A model generated the notes under the pieces. The model was given only the letters and a program-made list of their open reading frames with translations. It was not told where the DNA came from and ran no database searches. Shown here piece by piece: positions 27,005 through 34,772 of a DNA stretch of 34,772 bases (position 1 is its first letter; every line of letters begins with the position of its first letter). The translations under genes and the position numbers were made by a program. Source of the DNA: a virus; the IMG/VR virus record IMGVR_UViG_3300036861_000690, positions 1-34,772 of that record; one strand, 5' to 3'.

Positions 27005-29512
27005 CTACCCGACGACCACGTTCTTACAAGCCCCACGGAAGTCGACCAGATCGCCGCCATAGATGTGCCGGATCTTGTACTGGACGCGATCGTTCGTGAA
27101 CAGCGTCCCCTGCGTGGGCAGGTCGGCCAGGAGCAGCTCGGGCTCCTCGCGGCCGTCCAGGAAGTCCACCTGGGTCGACTCGCGGCCGCCGCTGGCCGGC
27201 TCGATGTGGATGCCCCAGTCCGTCACGTCGGTGAACAGCACGCCGACGTTGATGCGCTCGCCGCCGTTGGGCGCATCGGGATCCCCGAAGAGGCCGAAGA
27301 CCTGGTTCGTGGTGCCGGCGCCGAACTCGCGGGCGATGTTCAGCCGGCGGGCGACCGACCAGAGGGCGCTTGGCACGTCCAGCCAGAGGCTGCTCAGGGG
27401 CGAGGGCCCCAGCTTCTTCGCGGAGCCCGGCTCGGTCTGATCGAAGAGCTGCACGATCTTGGCGAAGACCTCGGCCGCCCCGGTGGCGTCCGCAGTGAGC
27501 GCCACGGTGCCGGTGTTGCCGTGGGCCGCGTTGAACCAGGCGACCGCATCGACGTCGTAGGTCGCCCCGGCCCCGTTCCAGAAGGTCCAGATGAACTGCG
27601 CCAGCGTCCGCCGCGCGGCGCGGCCCAACCGGTCGACCATCTCCTGGATCGCCCGGAGATCGTCGTTCTTGATCGTCTCGAGCGTGATCGAGAGCAAGTT
27701 GCCACGCTTGGTCACGGCATAGCTGACCTTGTCGTCGGTGACGTTCGTCACGTCGACGTAGGCCGCGTCCTGGGCCACGGTGGCCAGATCCGCGAAGTAG
27801 CCCATGATCACCTTCTCGCGGTTCCGGAAGTCCACGGCGGAGCCGAACCGCGAGATGGTGCGCTCGTTGTACTGCACCTCGGCGTACCGCATCAGCATCG
27901 AGCGGTAGAGCGTGTTGCCGAGGATATCGGCCCAGTCGGTCGAGAGTAGCGCCGCTTCCGAGACACGCTGGCCTTTCGGCGCCCGGCCGGTCACGTCCGT
28001 GTCGCCGGTGACGTAGGCGTAGAAGTCCTTGATGCTCCGGAAGCGCAGCCCGGGATCCTTGGCCGCCTCCGCCTGGGGCTTGAGATCCTCCTGGATGCGC
28101 GCGAGGGTCTGGGGCGTGAAGTGCGAGGACTCCAGCGCCTTGGCGATCTTCGTGGGCGTCGCGTCGAACAGGGCGTCGAGGGCGGCCTGGACCTTGTCGC
28201 GGGGCGCCACCACGACGCGCGCCGCATCGCCGAAGCCCTTCAGATCGCCGGATTCGGCGACCTTCCCCCAGGCCTCGACTTCCGCCTTGACGACGTCGGC
28301 GATCTCCTTGGCTTCGGCGGCCCGGCCCGCGAACTGGGCGGTCACCTTGGCCTTGATCGGCTCCGGCAGCTTGGTCCCCGCCAGCGCCTCCTTCACGCGC
28401 GCCTGGGTCGCCTGCTCGGCCATCTCCCGCTCGAGCTTCTTGGCCCACTCCGGCATCTCGGCCGGCGCGGCCTCCTTGACGACGACCGGCTTCAGGGCCT
28501 CCCGGACGAGGGCCTTCAGCTGATCCTCGGTCAAGGTCTCGACGACCTTCCCCTCGAGCAGCTGGGGCCGGTGCTCTCTGATGAGCGCGATGAGTTCGTC
28601 TCGTTTCATGACCTCGCCCTCCTCTGGAATGAGCAACGGCCCCGCCGTCGCCCGGATGAAGCGCCCGTCTGCCGACGGCGCCGTGACGATGTCCACGCTG
28701 AAGAGGCGCTTGATCTCCTTGATCGCCTTCGCCGCCCCTTCCCGCAGCTGCACCGGCACGTAGCCGGCCAGCGTATCGACCGAGAGTCCGAGCACTTTGT
28801 CGACGACGCCCCGTCGGGCGAGGTCGAGGAGCTTCGTCTTGAGCCAGCCCGCATCTTCGTGGAGATGGAGATCGGCATACACGCCGTCGGCGCCGATCCG
28901 AGGATTCTGGACATCCCCCACCACGTTCCGCGTCACCGCCCCCTTCGCCGCGAGGACGGCTTCCTCGTTGGCGTGCGCGGTCGCGCCGTTCTGGTACACG
29001 TAGACGCCGACCGGCGCGTTGGTCAGATGCGGCAGTAGGGCCTGGCCGCTGGCCTCATCCCAGAACCAGCCGTTTTGCGAGCGCCCGAACTTGAGGACCC
29101 GCACTTCCCAGACCGCGCCACTCTCCTCGAGTGCGCGACCGAAGCCGCAGACCTCGCCCGCCTCCTGGTACTCGACCTTGACCTCCGCGGGGTCCTCGAA
29201 CGTGATCGCCTCGCTATCGAGCGTATAGGCGACCCGATAGAAGGTGGTGCCATTGCGGACGATGATCGCGTCGTCGAAGACGTCCTCGATGTACCAGCAC
29301 AGGGGCTCGTCGTCGGGCTGCATCGAGTACCAGGCGGCCCGCACGATGTCGGCGCGCCCTTCCAGGCTGTCGGCGCTGATCGTCTCCTTGGCCTTGAAGT
29401 ACCGGACCTGGCGCTCGCGCTTCTCGGCGGCCTCCTTGGTCTCGAACTCGCCGAGCTTCTTCTTGCCGTCGCGGGCGTAGAGGACGTATTTGCCCCCTTC
29501 ATGTTTGATCAT
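27005..29512 (-). CDS. Prohead protease-scaffold-major capsid fusion (835 aa)
   Basis: One frame holds all three head-morphogenesis functions. Residues 1-290: N-terminal MIKHEGGKYVLYARDGKKKL, then a Mu-protease-like domain with ADLHLHED, VDKVLGLSVDTLAGYVPVQL and LFSVDIVTAPSADGRFI; candidate nucleophile Ser in GLSVD and candidate His in LHLHED. Residues 302-490: charged, helical scaffold-like (KRDELIALIREHRPQLLEGK, TLTEDQLKALVREALKP). Residues about 490-835: HK97-fold capsid of the Mu GpT type (LRFRSIKDFYAYVTGDTDVT, LLSTDWADILGNTLYRSMLM, KRGNLLSITLETIKNDDLRA). ATG at 29512 with AGGAGG 9 nt before and an ATGA overlap. A good internal start at 28609 (Met302) would give scaffold-capsid alone. Capsid release by the protease is inferred. 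Confidence 0.8.
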   Translation of the reverse strand: MIKHEGGKYVLYARDGKKKLGEFETKEAAEKRERQVRYFKAKETISADSLEGRADIVRAAWYSMQPDDEPLCWYIEDVFDDAIIVRNGTTFYRVAYTLDSEAITFEDPAEVKVEYQEAGEVCGFGRALEESGAVWEVRVLKFGRSQNGWFWDEASGQALLPHLTNAPVGVYVYQNGATAHANEEAVLAAKGAVTRNVVGDVQNPRIGADGVYADLHLHEDAGWLKTKLLDLARRGVVDKVLGLSVDTLAGYVPVQLREGAAKAIKEIKRLFSVDIVTAPSADGRFIRATAGPLLIPEEGEVMKRDELIALIREHRPQLLEGKVVETLTEDQLKALVREALKPVVVKEAAPAEMPEWAKKLEREMAEQATQARVKEALAGTKLPEPIKAKVTAQFAGRAAEAKEIADVVKAEVEAWGKVAESGDLKGFGDAARVVVAPRDKVQAALDALFDATPTKIAKALESSHFTPQTLARIQEDLKPQAEAAKDPGLRFRSIKDFYAYVTGDTDVTGRAPKGQRVSEAALLSTDWADILGNTLYRSMLMRYAEVQYNERTISRFGSAVDFRNREKVIMGYFADLATVAQDAAYVDVTNVTDDKVSYAVTKRGNLLSITLETIKNDDLRAIQEMVDRLGRAARRTLAQFIWTFWNGAGATYDVDAVAWFNAAHGNTGTVALTADATGAAEVFAKIVQLFDQTEPGSAKKLGPSPLSSLWLDVPSALWSVARRLNIAREFGAGTTNQVFGLFGDPDAPNGGERINVGVLFTDVTDWGIHIEPASGGRESTQVDFLDGREEPELLLADLPTQGTLFTNDRVQYKIRHIYGGDLVDFRGACKNVVVG
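28607..28625 (-). promoter_or_regulatory. Internal ribosome binding site and start codon for scaffold-capsid
   Basis: Within the fusion gene, on the minus strand, AGAGGAGGG (28625-28617) is followed after 7 nt by ATG (28609-28607) encoding Met302. It is one of the strongest Shine-Dalgarno matches in the window and lies exactly at the border between the protease and scaffold regions. It would yield a 534-aa scaffold-capsid product in excess over the full-length protein, as nested scaffold genes do in lambda. It is inferred from sequence only. Confidence 0.55.
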
Positions 29513-30414
29513 GCTGCTGCGGCCTCCTGACGCCGCCGAACGAAGGCCTCGTCCTCCCGCCGCGCCGCCTGGATCGCCTCCCGCCATTCCTCACGGAACG
29601 GCACGCTCTGACAGCCACAGAGGATCGTCGAGGCCGGACTCGCGCTCGGGTCGCGGGGAAACATCAGCGCCTCATACGGCATCCCGAGCGCCGGCCGCAC
29701 GCGAAAGGCCTCGCCCACCTCCCGCACTTGGCCATCGGCTTCGACGTGCCCGAGCCGACGATAGGGTCCGGTATTGCCCGAGTGCCGCCATTCCTTGCGC
29801 AGGTCCGGGACCAGGCGCTGGGCCTCCTCGAGGCCGGCCTGGGTGGCGATCGCCTGGATCCGGCCGAGCTCCGTGCGCGTGATGGCTTCGGCCCGCGTGG
29901 CCAGGGAGCCAAAGGGGCCCGGGTCCTGGAGGCGCCCGCCGACACGCTGCAGGACCTCGGGCACGCTCTCGCCGCGGAGGATGCCCAGCCGGAGGTCGGC
30001 GGAAATCCGTCCGATCGTCTCGGCGGTGGCGTTCGTGATGAGGAGCGCCTGGAAGGCCCGGGCGGCCTCGAACTGGCGGCGTCCGACCTGCGGGATCGCG
30101 AAGGTGATGCCGGATTCGAGCAGCGGGCGACCGGCGAGGGCCTGACCGGCCTCGAAGAGGACCTCCTGGGGGGTCCGCAGCGTCCCCTGGTAGCGCTCGA
30201 CGAAGCGCGCCATGACGTCCTGAATCCGACGCTCGAGCTCGCGCAATCGGTATGCCTGGAACCCATCCGGGGCCGCCGCGGCGATCTCACCCAGGACCTG
30301 AACGCGGGCCGCCTCGAGGTCCTGCAACATCGTGGGCACGACCACATCGGGCAGGCGGTCGATCTGGGAGAGAATCTCCGCCACGGCCGCCACAAAGCGT
30401 TCCTGGGGAGTCAT
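29509..30414 (-). CDS. MuF-like minor head protein (301 aa)
   Basis: ATG at 30414 overlaps the preceding TGA (ATGA). The N-terminal two-thirds are helical (VAEILSQIDRLPDVVVPTML, RELERRIQDVMARFVERYQG). The C-terminal part has RAEAITRTELGRIQAIATQA, WRHSGNTGPYRRLGHVEADG and STILCGCQSVPFREEW, the conserved R-T-E...W-x-x-S...H-x-x-x-x-G...P...C-x-C order of phage Mu gpF/SPP1 gp7 head-morphogenesis proteins. It likely acts at the portal vertex and may be ejected with DNA. Followed by the capsid fusion. Confidence 0.85.
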   Translation of the reverse strand: MTPQERFVAAVAEILSQIDRLPDVVVPTMLQDLEAARVQVLGEIAAAAPDGFQAYRLRELERRIQDVMARFVERYQGTLRTPQEVLFEAGQALAGRPLLESGITFAIPQVGRRQFEAARAFQALLITNATAETIGRISADLRLGILRGESVPEVLQRVGGRLQDPGPFGSLATRAEAITRTELGRIQAIATQAGLEEAQRLVPDLRKEWRHSGNTGPYRRLGHVEADGQVREVGEAFRVRPALGMPYEALMFPRDPSASPASTILCGCQSVPFREEWREAIQAARREDEAFVRRRQEAAAA

Positions 30415-31337
30415 AGCGCGAGCGTCTCCAGGAGCTCGTCGTCCTGCTGAAGAATGGGCGCGACCGCATCGTCCCACCGCGTACGCGCCGCGACGCCCGC
30501 CTGGGCCGGGACCGATCCCGTGAACGCTCGAATGAGGGCATCCACGGTCGGAAACGCATCCGCGGGCGGAGGCTCGGACGCCACGAAGGCCGTGAGGGCC
30601 TCGGCGCGGTGATGGGAGGCCACCGCCCCGTGATAGACGTAGGTCTTCTTCCGGCGCCGACGCCGCGGCCAGGGCGTCGATCGTGACCCCATCCCACCGG
30701 CAAAGACGACCTCGGCGATGATGCCGGCGATGCCGTCAATCGCGCCGGCATAGCTGAACGTCGCCGGCCCGGAGGACTGGAAGACGTAGGCCCCGGGGAC
30801 CGTGGCCTGCGCGTCGATCTGTCCCGCCCAGGCCCTCGTGACGGAGCTGGGGGCCGTGATCCCGCTGATCACGTCCACCAGCTCCACTGGATTCGCGATG
30901 AACGCCCAGGCGCCGGCGACCTCGGCCTGGGCGGCGAGCTGGGCTGGCCCGATGAGCGTGAACGTGAGCGTCGCCGCAATCTCCGATTGGCCGGCGACCA
31001 GACCGGCGAGGACGCGCGTCGTCTTCTCGATGACGGTCACGGTCGACTGCCCGGGGATCTCGCCGGCGAACGCCCGCGTGACGTTCTCGATTGCCGCCAC
31101 CGCACTCTGAGCCGCGATGAGCTCGGCCGGGTTCCAGGTCACCCGCCAGGTCGCGGCGACAGCCGATTGGCCATCGATGGCGCCGGCGTAGGTGAAGCTC
31201 TGCGCGCCAGCGCTTTCCAGCGTGATCGGCGGATTCGGATCGTGGCTCGTGAGGGTCGGCTGCCACTGGAATGCGCGGTAGTCGTCGTTGACCCCGGCCA
31301 AGCGGATCGCCAGCGTCCAGGTGGAGATCAGGCTCAT
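30411..31337 (-). CDS. Structural-type protein built of 20-residue GQS repeats (308 aa)
   Basis: ATG at 31337 (MSLISTWTLAIRLAGVNDDY). Residues 54-173 consist of six exact 20-residue units, each starting I/V/L-x-x-Q/I-S/A-x-V/I (IDGQSAVAAT, IAAQSAVAAI, IPGQSTVTVI, VAGQSEIAAT, LAAQAEVAGA, VDVISGITAP), followed by a 26-residue unit from 174 and a partial one at 200. Alternating hydrophobic residues and fixed length suggest a beta-solenoid or stacked beta hairpins. The rest includes a basic patch (about 220-228, RPRRRRRKK-like) and a helical tail. It lies between virion proteins and MuF, so a capsid-surface or vertex appendage is inferred. The family is not recognised. Confidence 0.7.
   Translation of the reverse strand: MSLISTWTLAIRLAGVNDDYRAFQWQPTLTSHDPNPPITLESAGAQSFTYAGAIDGQSAVAATWRVTWNPAELIAAQSAVAAIENVTRAFAGEIPGQSTVTVIEKTTRVLAGLVAGQSEIAATLTFTLIGPAQLAAQAEVAGAWAFIANPVELVDVISGITAPSSVTRAWAGQIDAQATVPGAYVFQSSGPATFSYAGAIDGIAGIIAEVVFAGGMGSRSTPWPRRRRRKKTYVYHGAVASHHRAEALTAFVASEPPPADAFPTVDALIRAFTGSVPAQAGVAARTRWDDAVAPILQQDDELLETLAL
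30699..31178 (-). repeat. Tandem 60-bp coding repeat encoding GQS units
   Basis: The stretch encodes residues 54-213 of the preceding protein. The period is 60 bp (20 codons) for six consecutive units, then one 78-bp unit and a partial one. Consensus at the protein level: I-x-G/A-Q-S-x-V-A-A, ending x-A-G-x before the next unit. DNA identity between units is modest, so the repeat is old and kept by selection on the protein, not a recent expansion. Confidence 0.75.
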
Positions 31338-32497
31338 CCGCTCACCAGGCAGACCTGCCCGCTGTAGGTCGCAGCGGCGGTCGCGCTTTTGAACCACTCG
31401 ATGAACATGAGCGTTGCGCCATCGTAAATGCGCTCCAGGTTGAAGGCGCTGTTGAGGCCGTCCATGAACATCGGCTGGTTGGCGACGTTGATGCCCGGCA
31501 GGAGGGCGAGCGGATGCACGATCATCCGATCGGCATTGCCGGCCCCCATTGCGGCCGAGAGATCAAAGTTGCTCAGGTTGCGCAGGCCGCGGTCGCCCGC
31601 GTTCAACGTGTAGAACCAGGCCGGGGCCGTGGTGGGCGAGGTATCAACCGCCGAGGACACGCGCACGGCCTGCGCCGAGCCGGCTTCGGCCGCGTTGCCC
31701 GCGTCGTCCACGTAGGTCAGCACGAGGTTCGACGCCGTGGCTCCCAGCGCCGTGGTGACGTTCGTGAACTGGAGATTGCCGGGGGCGAGGGCCGCCGTCT
31801 GATAGCGCGTCGGGACCCCAGTGATCGCCTGAGCGTTGAGGTCGTTGTAGTTCCGGTTCACCGCGAACAGGAGATCGCACAGGAGCAGCGAGGAGCTCTG
31901 GGCGACCGTCGACACCATGAAGCCGTTGACGAAGTGCAGGGTGTCGCCCGCGCCCGCATCGACTTGTCCGAGACGCCCGGTCTGCGTGTTGTCGTAGACC
32001 GTGCCCGCGTTGAGGGTGGACGCCGCGGCGCCGGCCGCGGGGAGCACGCCCAGACGCCACATGGACGCCGAGGCGCCCACTGCCGGCTGGGCCACGCCGG
32101 TTTTCTGGAACACCAAGACCTGCTTCTTGCCGCCGGTCGTCGCCTCGCTGATGAGATCGGAGAGCGAGATGAACCCCATACCGACGATCCGCCCGTGGCG
32201 CGCGGTCCAGTTCCGGACGGTCCGCCGATACCGCGAGACGACGTAATCCGTGAGATTCCAGTAATACCCGCCGTCCAGCGGCCCGCAGAAATCGCCGTCC
32301 CCACAGGCGTAGACGCGGCCGGGCACGCCAGCCAGTGCGATGGGCGGCCCATACCACGGCGCGCCTCCGCCCCCGCCGGAGCGCATCCGCTGGCTGATTT
32401 GCTCCACCACGTCGCGCCCCAGCCAGCGTTCGAGGCGGGCAGAATGTGTCGGCCGGCTGAATCGCTTGAAGAGATCGCGGTGGACGGAGGCAAACAC
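31334..32497 (-). CDS. Virion structural protein of unknown position (387 aa)
   Basis: GTG at 32497. Seen: a helical basic N-terminus (DLFKRFSRPTHSARLERWLG), a Gly-rich linker, then a beta-rich domain with ISLSDLISEATTGGKKQVLV, MWRLGVLPAAGAAASTLNAG, DTLHFVNGFMVSTVAQSSSL and LERIYDGATLMFIEWFKSAT. The LP-A-A-G-A-A... and ...N-T-Q-T-G-x-L-G/x-Q pattern, then LLLCDLLF, occurs in conserved phage virion proteins often called structural protein or decoration protein. Placed between portal and MuF. Cys-rich stretch YACGDGDFCGPLDGGYYWNL may form a loop. Overlaps the GQS gene start (ATGA). Confidence 0.6.
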   Translation of the reverse strand: MFASVHRDLFKRFSRPTHSARLERWLGRDVVEQISQRMRSGGGGGAPWYGPPIALAGVPGRVYACGDGDFCGPLDGGYYWNLTDYVVSRYRRTVRNWTARHGRIVGMGFISLSDLISEATTGGKKQVLVFQKTGVAQPAVGASASMWRLGVLPAAGAAASTLNAGTVYDNTQTGRLGQVDAGAGDTLHFVNGFMVSTVAQSSSLLLCDLLFAVNRNYNDLNAQAITGVPTRYQTAALAPGNLQFTNVTTALGATASNLVLTYVDDAGNAAEAGSAQAVRVSSAVDTSPTTAPAWFYTLNAGDRGLRNLSNFDLSAAMGAGNADRMIVHPLALLPGINVANQPMFMDGLNSAFNLERIYDGATLMFIEWFKSATAAATYSGQVCLVSG

Positions 32498-32502
32498 CGG
32501 GG

Positions 32503-32907
32503 TCAGTCCTGGGTGATCTTCGGCGTCACCTTGATGGCGTCGCCATTGTTCTGGATCGGAAAGGGCCCGTTCGAGAATCGCTCCGCCGCCACGAGCTTCC
32601 CGGACGTCGTTTGCACGAGGTAGTAGCCGTAGACGTTCTGCAGCGTCTGGTTCGCCGAGCTCGTGAAGGTCTGCTCGGGATACGTCACGTCGCTCGGGGC
32701 CCCGGCCGTCGTCACCCAGGTCGCCGGGGTGAGCGAGACGGAGGCGTACCCGGTGAAGTCGGCTTCGGTATACGCCGCCTCGGTGTCCCCCTCGACCGGC
32801 GTGTAGTTGTTCTTGAAGAGCTTGAGGATCAGCGTCTGCGGCGCCGTCTTGTTGACGAGCGCCTCGAGCATGATCGTCTCGCCCTGGTTGACGAGCACGC
32901 CGGCCAT
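32503..32907 (-). CDS. Putative virion decoration or fibre-adaptor protein (134 aa)
   Basis: ATG at 32907, directly after the portal's stop (TAG). Beta-rich: LVNQGETIMLEALVNKTAPQ, TLILKLFKNNYTPVEGDTEA, FTGYASVSLTPATWVTT, QTLQNVYGYYLVQTTSGKLV. The G-E-x...L-x-L-F-x-N-x-x-x-P and Y-G-Y-Y-L-V segments are as in small beta-sandwich proteins of phage virions. Likely surface decoration; the exact role is unproven. Read with the 387-aa gene. Confidence 0.6.
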   Translation of the reverse strand: MAGVLVNQGETIMLEALVNKTAPQTLILKLFKNNYTPVEGDTEAAYTEADFTGYASVSLTPATWVTTAGAPSDVTYPEQTFTSSANQTLQNVYGYYLVQTTSGKLVAAERFSNGPFPIQNNGDAIKVTPKITQD

Positions 32908-34772
32908 CTAGGCGCCCTCGGGGCGATCCACGATCTTCGTGATGAGGTTCTTGCCGTCGCGCTGCACCTCGCGGACCATCGCCTTCTGCTCGGGGAGCTG
33001 CACGGTGATGATCGGCGCCTCGACGTGGACGGGCGGCGTCGTCACGTTGACCACGGGCTGGTGCGCGGCCGCGCGCTCGGCCGCCTCCTCCGCCCGGCCC
33101 GCGCGCGCCTCGGCATTCGCCAGGCCGACGTGGAGCGGACGGAGCTGGGCCTCGAGGGCCCCCAGGAGGGCCTCCAGCGACTCCGCCGCGTTCCCGCCCT
33201 TCGGCGTCGTCCGCTTCGGCTCGTTGACGTTGTCGCCGTTGCCATTGCCCTGGCGCTGGAGCTGCGCCACCAGGCGCGCGAGCTGCTCGTAGTCCCGCGT
33301 CGCGTCGCCGGCGGGCACGCCGGGCGTGTATTCCTGGTCGGCGTCGATCTCCAGGCCGAGCTGCGAGGCGAGATGGGCGAAGACGCGGGCGGCCGTCTGC
33401 GGCCGGATCCAGCCCTCGGCCTTGGCCTGCGTCAGCGCCGAGACGAGGCTGGTGACCGCGGCGACGATCGCCGACTGGTCGCGCATCGAGAGCTCTGGCA
33501 GGATGATCTTGAACGCCTGGTCGCTCGGGACACGCATGCCCTTCGACGACCCCGCCCCATCCACCTTGCCGATCACGACCTCCGGGGCGAGCACCTGGTA
33601 GCGCACCGCCTGGTGAATGGCGAAGCGGACCAGCTCGCGGATGATGAAGCGCAGCTCCTTCTGCCGGCGCGTCAGGCGCTTGACCGGCGGCAGCCCCATC
33701 TCCTTGGCGCTCGCGAGGTTGACCTCGCCGGCCAGGCCGTACCAGTGCTCCGGGAAGGAATGCGAGCCGAGGATGTGGCCGCGGAAGAGCCGCGCGAAGG
33801 AGTCCTTATCGAGGGCCTCGAGCTTCGGCTGCGAGGCCTGCAGCTTCAGCTTCTCGTTGTGGGCGAACACGCCATTGCGTTGGATCTGCCCGGCGAAGGT
33901 GGTGACCCAGTCTTTGATCTGCTGCTCGTTCATGGCCTCGAGGGTGACGTCCCACACGAACGTGTTGAAGAGCTCGGCGGCGTCCATCGTGCCGAACAGC
34001 CACCGGTCATACCCGTCGAGCCAGTCGAGATCGGCGACGATGTCGGAGAGGCCGCGCTTCGCCGTCGTGAGTTTGTTCGTCTGGAAGAGGAAGCAGGAGC
34101 CGTCGTAGGCGCGCCCGGTGTGCAGATCCCGCTCCCCGGGCTCGGCCGGCATGAGCAACCCGTAATAGGGCGAGCCCCGCCACGTCTCCTCGCGGATCAC
34201 TTTCAGGACCCGCTTCGACCCGCCGACGATCGTGGTCTTGAGGATCACCGCGCGCGTGATCAGCGAATTGTCGGGATCCGTGATGACCTGCTCGATATCG
34301 AAGGGGTCGAGGACGCCGAGGCGGACGTGGCCGTCGACCTCGTTCACCGCGACCGGCAGGCACAGCTCGCCATAGAGGCCGAAGTCGCGAATGAACGGAT
34401 CCAGGTTGAGGTCCAGGTTGTTGACGGGATCGCCCCAGAATCCGTCGATGACCTCGCGGACCTCGTCGACCTCGCTCTCCACGCGCGCCCCCTCGCCGAG
34501 CACGAAATCGACGGTCGTCTCGATGAGCCACTTCGCCAGCGGGTTGCGCTGCCATTGCAGCGGCGCCATCCGGAGCATCCGGTCGTGCAGCGCCGGGAAG
34601 AGATCGCGAAAGTAGGGGATCTGGCTGCTCGGCCCGCCGATCCGGCGGAAGCCGTTGCGCTCGTCGTTCGCGTCGGTGGCGGCCGCCTCGCGCACCGGGA
34701 AGACGGCGGCCGCCGGCGGCGTGGGCTGGAGCGGAGGGGGCGCGGGCGCCGTCAGGGCCGCCCCGCCGATCC
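32908..34772 (-). CDS. Portal protein, 5' end cut by the window edge
   Basis: The frame is open from the edge (last full codon at 34770) to the TAG at 32908; an in-frame GTG at 34695 has no ribosome site, so the true start is probably outside. Seen: helical and beta regions with FRDLFPALHDRMLRMAPLQW, KWLIETTVDFVLGEGARVES, DPFIRDFGLYGELCLPVAVN, a stem-like SMRDQSAIVAAVTSLVSALT, and a C-terminal Ala/Arg-rich coiled coil (ALLGALEAQLRPLHVGLANA) with a beta end. The order wing-stem-clip fits phage portals, which form the dodecameric DNA gate at one vertex. The length, over 620 aa, is at the large end. Confidence 0.8.
   Translation of the reverse strand, partial: IGGAALTAPAPPPLQPTPPAAAVFPVREAAATDANDERNGFRRIGGPSSQIPYFRDLFPALHDRMLRMAPLQWQRNPLAKWLIETTVDFVLGEGARVESEVDEVREVIDGFWGDPVNNLDLNLDPFIRDFGLYGELCLPVAVNEVDGHVRLGVLDPFDIEQVITDPDNSLITRAVILKTTIVGGSKRVLKVIREETWRGSPYYGLLMPAEPGERDLHTGRAYDGSCFLFQTNKLTTAKRGLSDIVADLDWLDGYDRWLFGTMDAAELFNTFVWDVTLEAMNEQQIKDWVTTFAGQIQRNGVFAHNEKLKLQASQPKLEALDKDSFARLFRGHILGSHSFPEHWYGLAGEVNLASAKEMGLPPVKRLTRRQKELRFIIRELVRFAIHQAVRYQVLAPEVVIGKVDGAGSSKGMRVPSDQAFKIILPELSMRDQSAIVAAVTSLVSALTQAKAEGWIRPQTAARVFAHLASQLGLEIDADQEYTPGVPAGDATRDYEQLARLVAQLQRQGNGNGDNVNEPKRTTPKGGNAAESLEALLGALEAQLRPLHVGLANAEARAGRAEEAAERAAAHQPVVNVTTPPVHVEAPIITVQLPEQKAMVREVQRDGKNLITKIVDRPEGA

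Noticed and set aside
27005-29587. An 860-codon start for the capsid fusion at 29587
   Set aside because: The additional N-terminus overlaps the MuF gene. The ATG at 29512 has AGGAGG and an ATGA overlap.

Overview
The window is a high-GC (roughly two-thirds G+C) temperate tailed-phage genome integrated in a bacterial chromosome. Host sequence is visible only at the extreme left, positions 1-100: the first 33 codons of a CheY-type response regulator, read leftwards. A tyrosine-recombinase integrase starts 60 bp away. The right edge cuts through the portal gene, so terminase and the second attachment site lie outside. The host cannot be named from the sequence. The base composition and the many unfamiliar genes suggest an uncultured high-GC bacterium; this is inference.

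Layout. (1) 161-6866, minus strand: an early/lysogeny operon read from a divergent control region at about 6.85-6.92 kb. It holds an XRE-like regulator, several small hypothetical and zinc-binding proteins, a membrane protein, a candidate single-strand annealing protein with an ExoX-like C-terminal motif, a Cas4-like PD-(D/E)XK nuclease with a four-cysteine Fe-S signature, more small proteins, an excisionase-like HTH protein and the integrase. No helicase, primase or polymerase is present. (2) 6846-6904: GTCAC/GTGAC inverted repeats and a minus-strand promoter, an immunity-type switch. (3) 6917-8099, plus strand: a CI-like HTH protein, a small ORF, a lipoprotein and a membrane/zinc-ribbon protein. 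(4) 8168-12075, minus strand: a lysis cassette (XhlA-like protein, two holin-like proteins, M15 endolysin, spanin-like protein) with tail accessory proteins. (5) 12123-12170: a terminator-like hairpin. (6) 12228-34772, minus strand, transcribed from the right edge leftwards: portal, two structural proteins, a GQS-repeat protein, a MuF-like protein, a protease-scaffold-capsid fusion, connectors, tail terminator, tube, chaperones, tape measure, baseplate and fibre proteins, then three non-structural-looking genes (unknown, ferritin-like, GNAT).

Head genes are Mu-like (MuF, protease, GpT-type capsid), the tail is siphovirus-like and integration uses a tyrosine recombinase, so the phage is a mosaic. 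Most adjacent genes are joined by ATGA, TGATG or GTGA overlaps, implying translational coupling through long polycistronic messages.

The most unusual parts are a predicted diiron ferritin-like protein with acetyltransferase-like neighbours at the end of the structural operon, the single-ORF protease-scaffold-capsid fusion with a strong internal ribosome site, a structural protein built of exact 20-residue GQS repeats, a spanin-like protein combining an N-terminal anchor with an internal lipobox, and a fibre-like protein with a Sec signal peptide.
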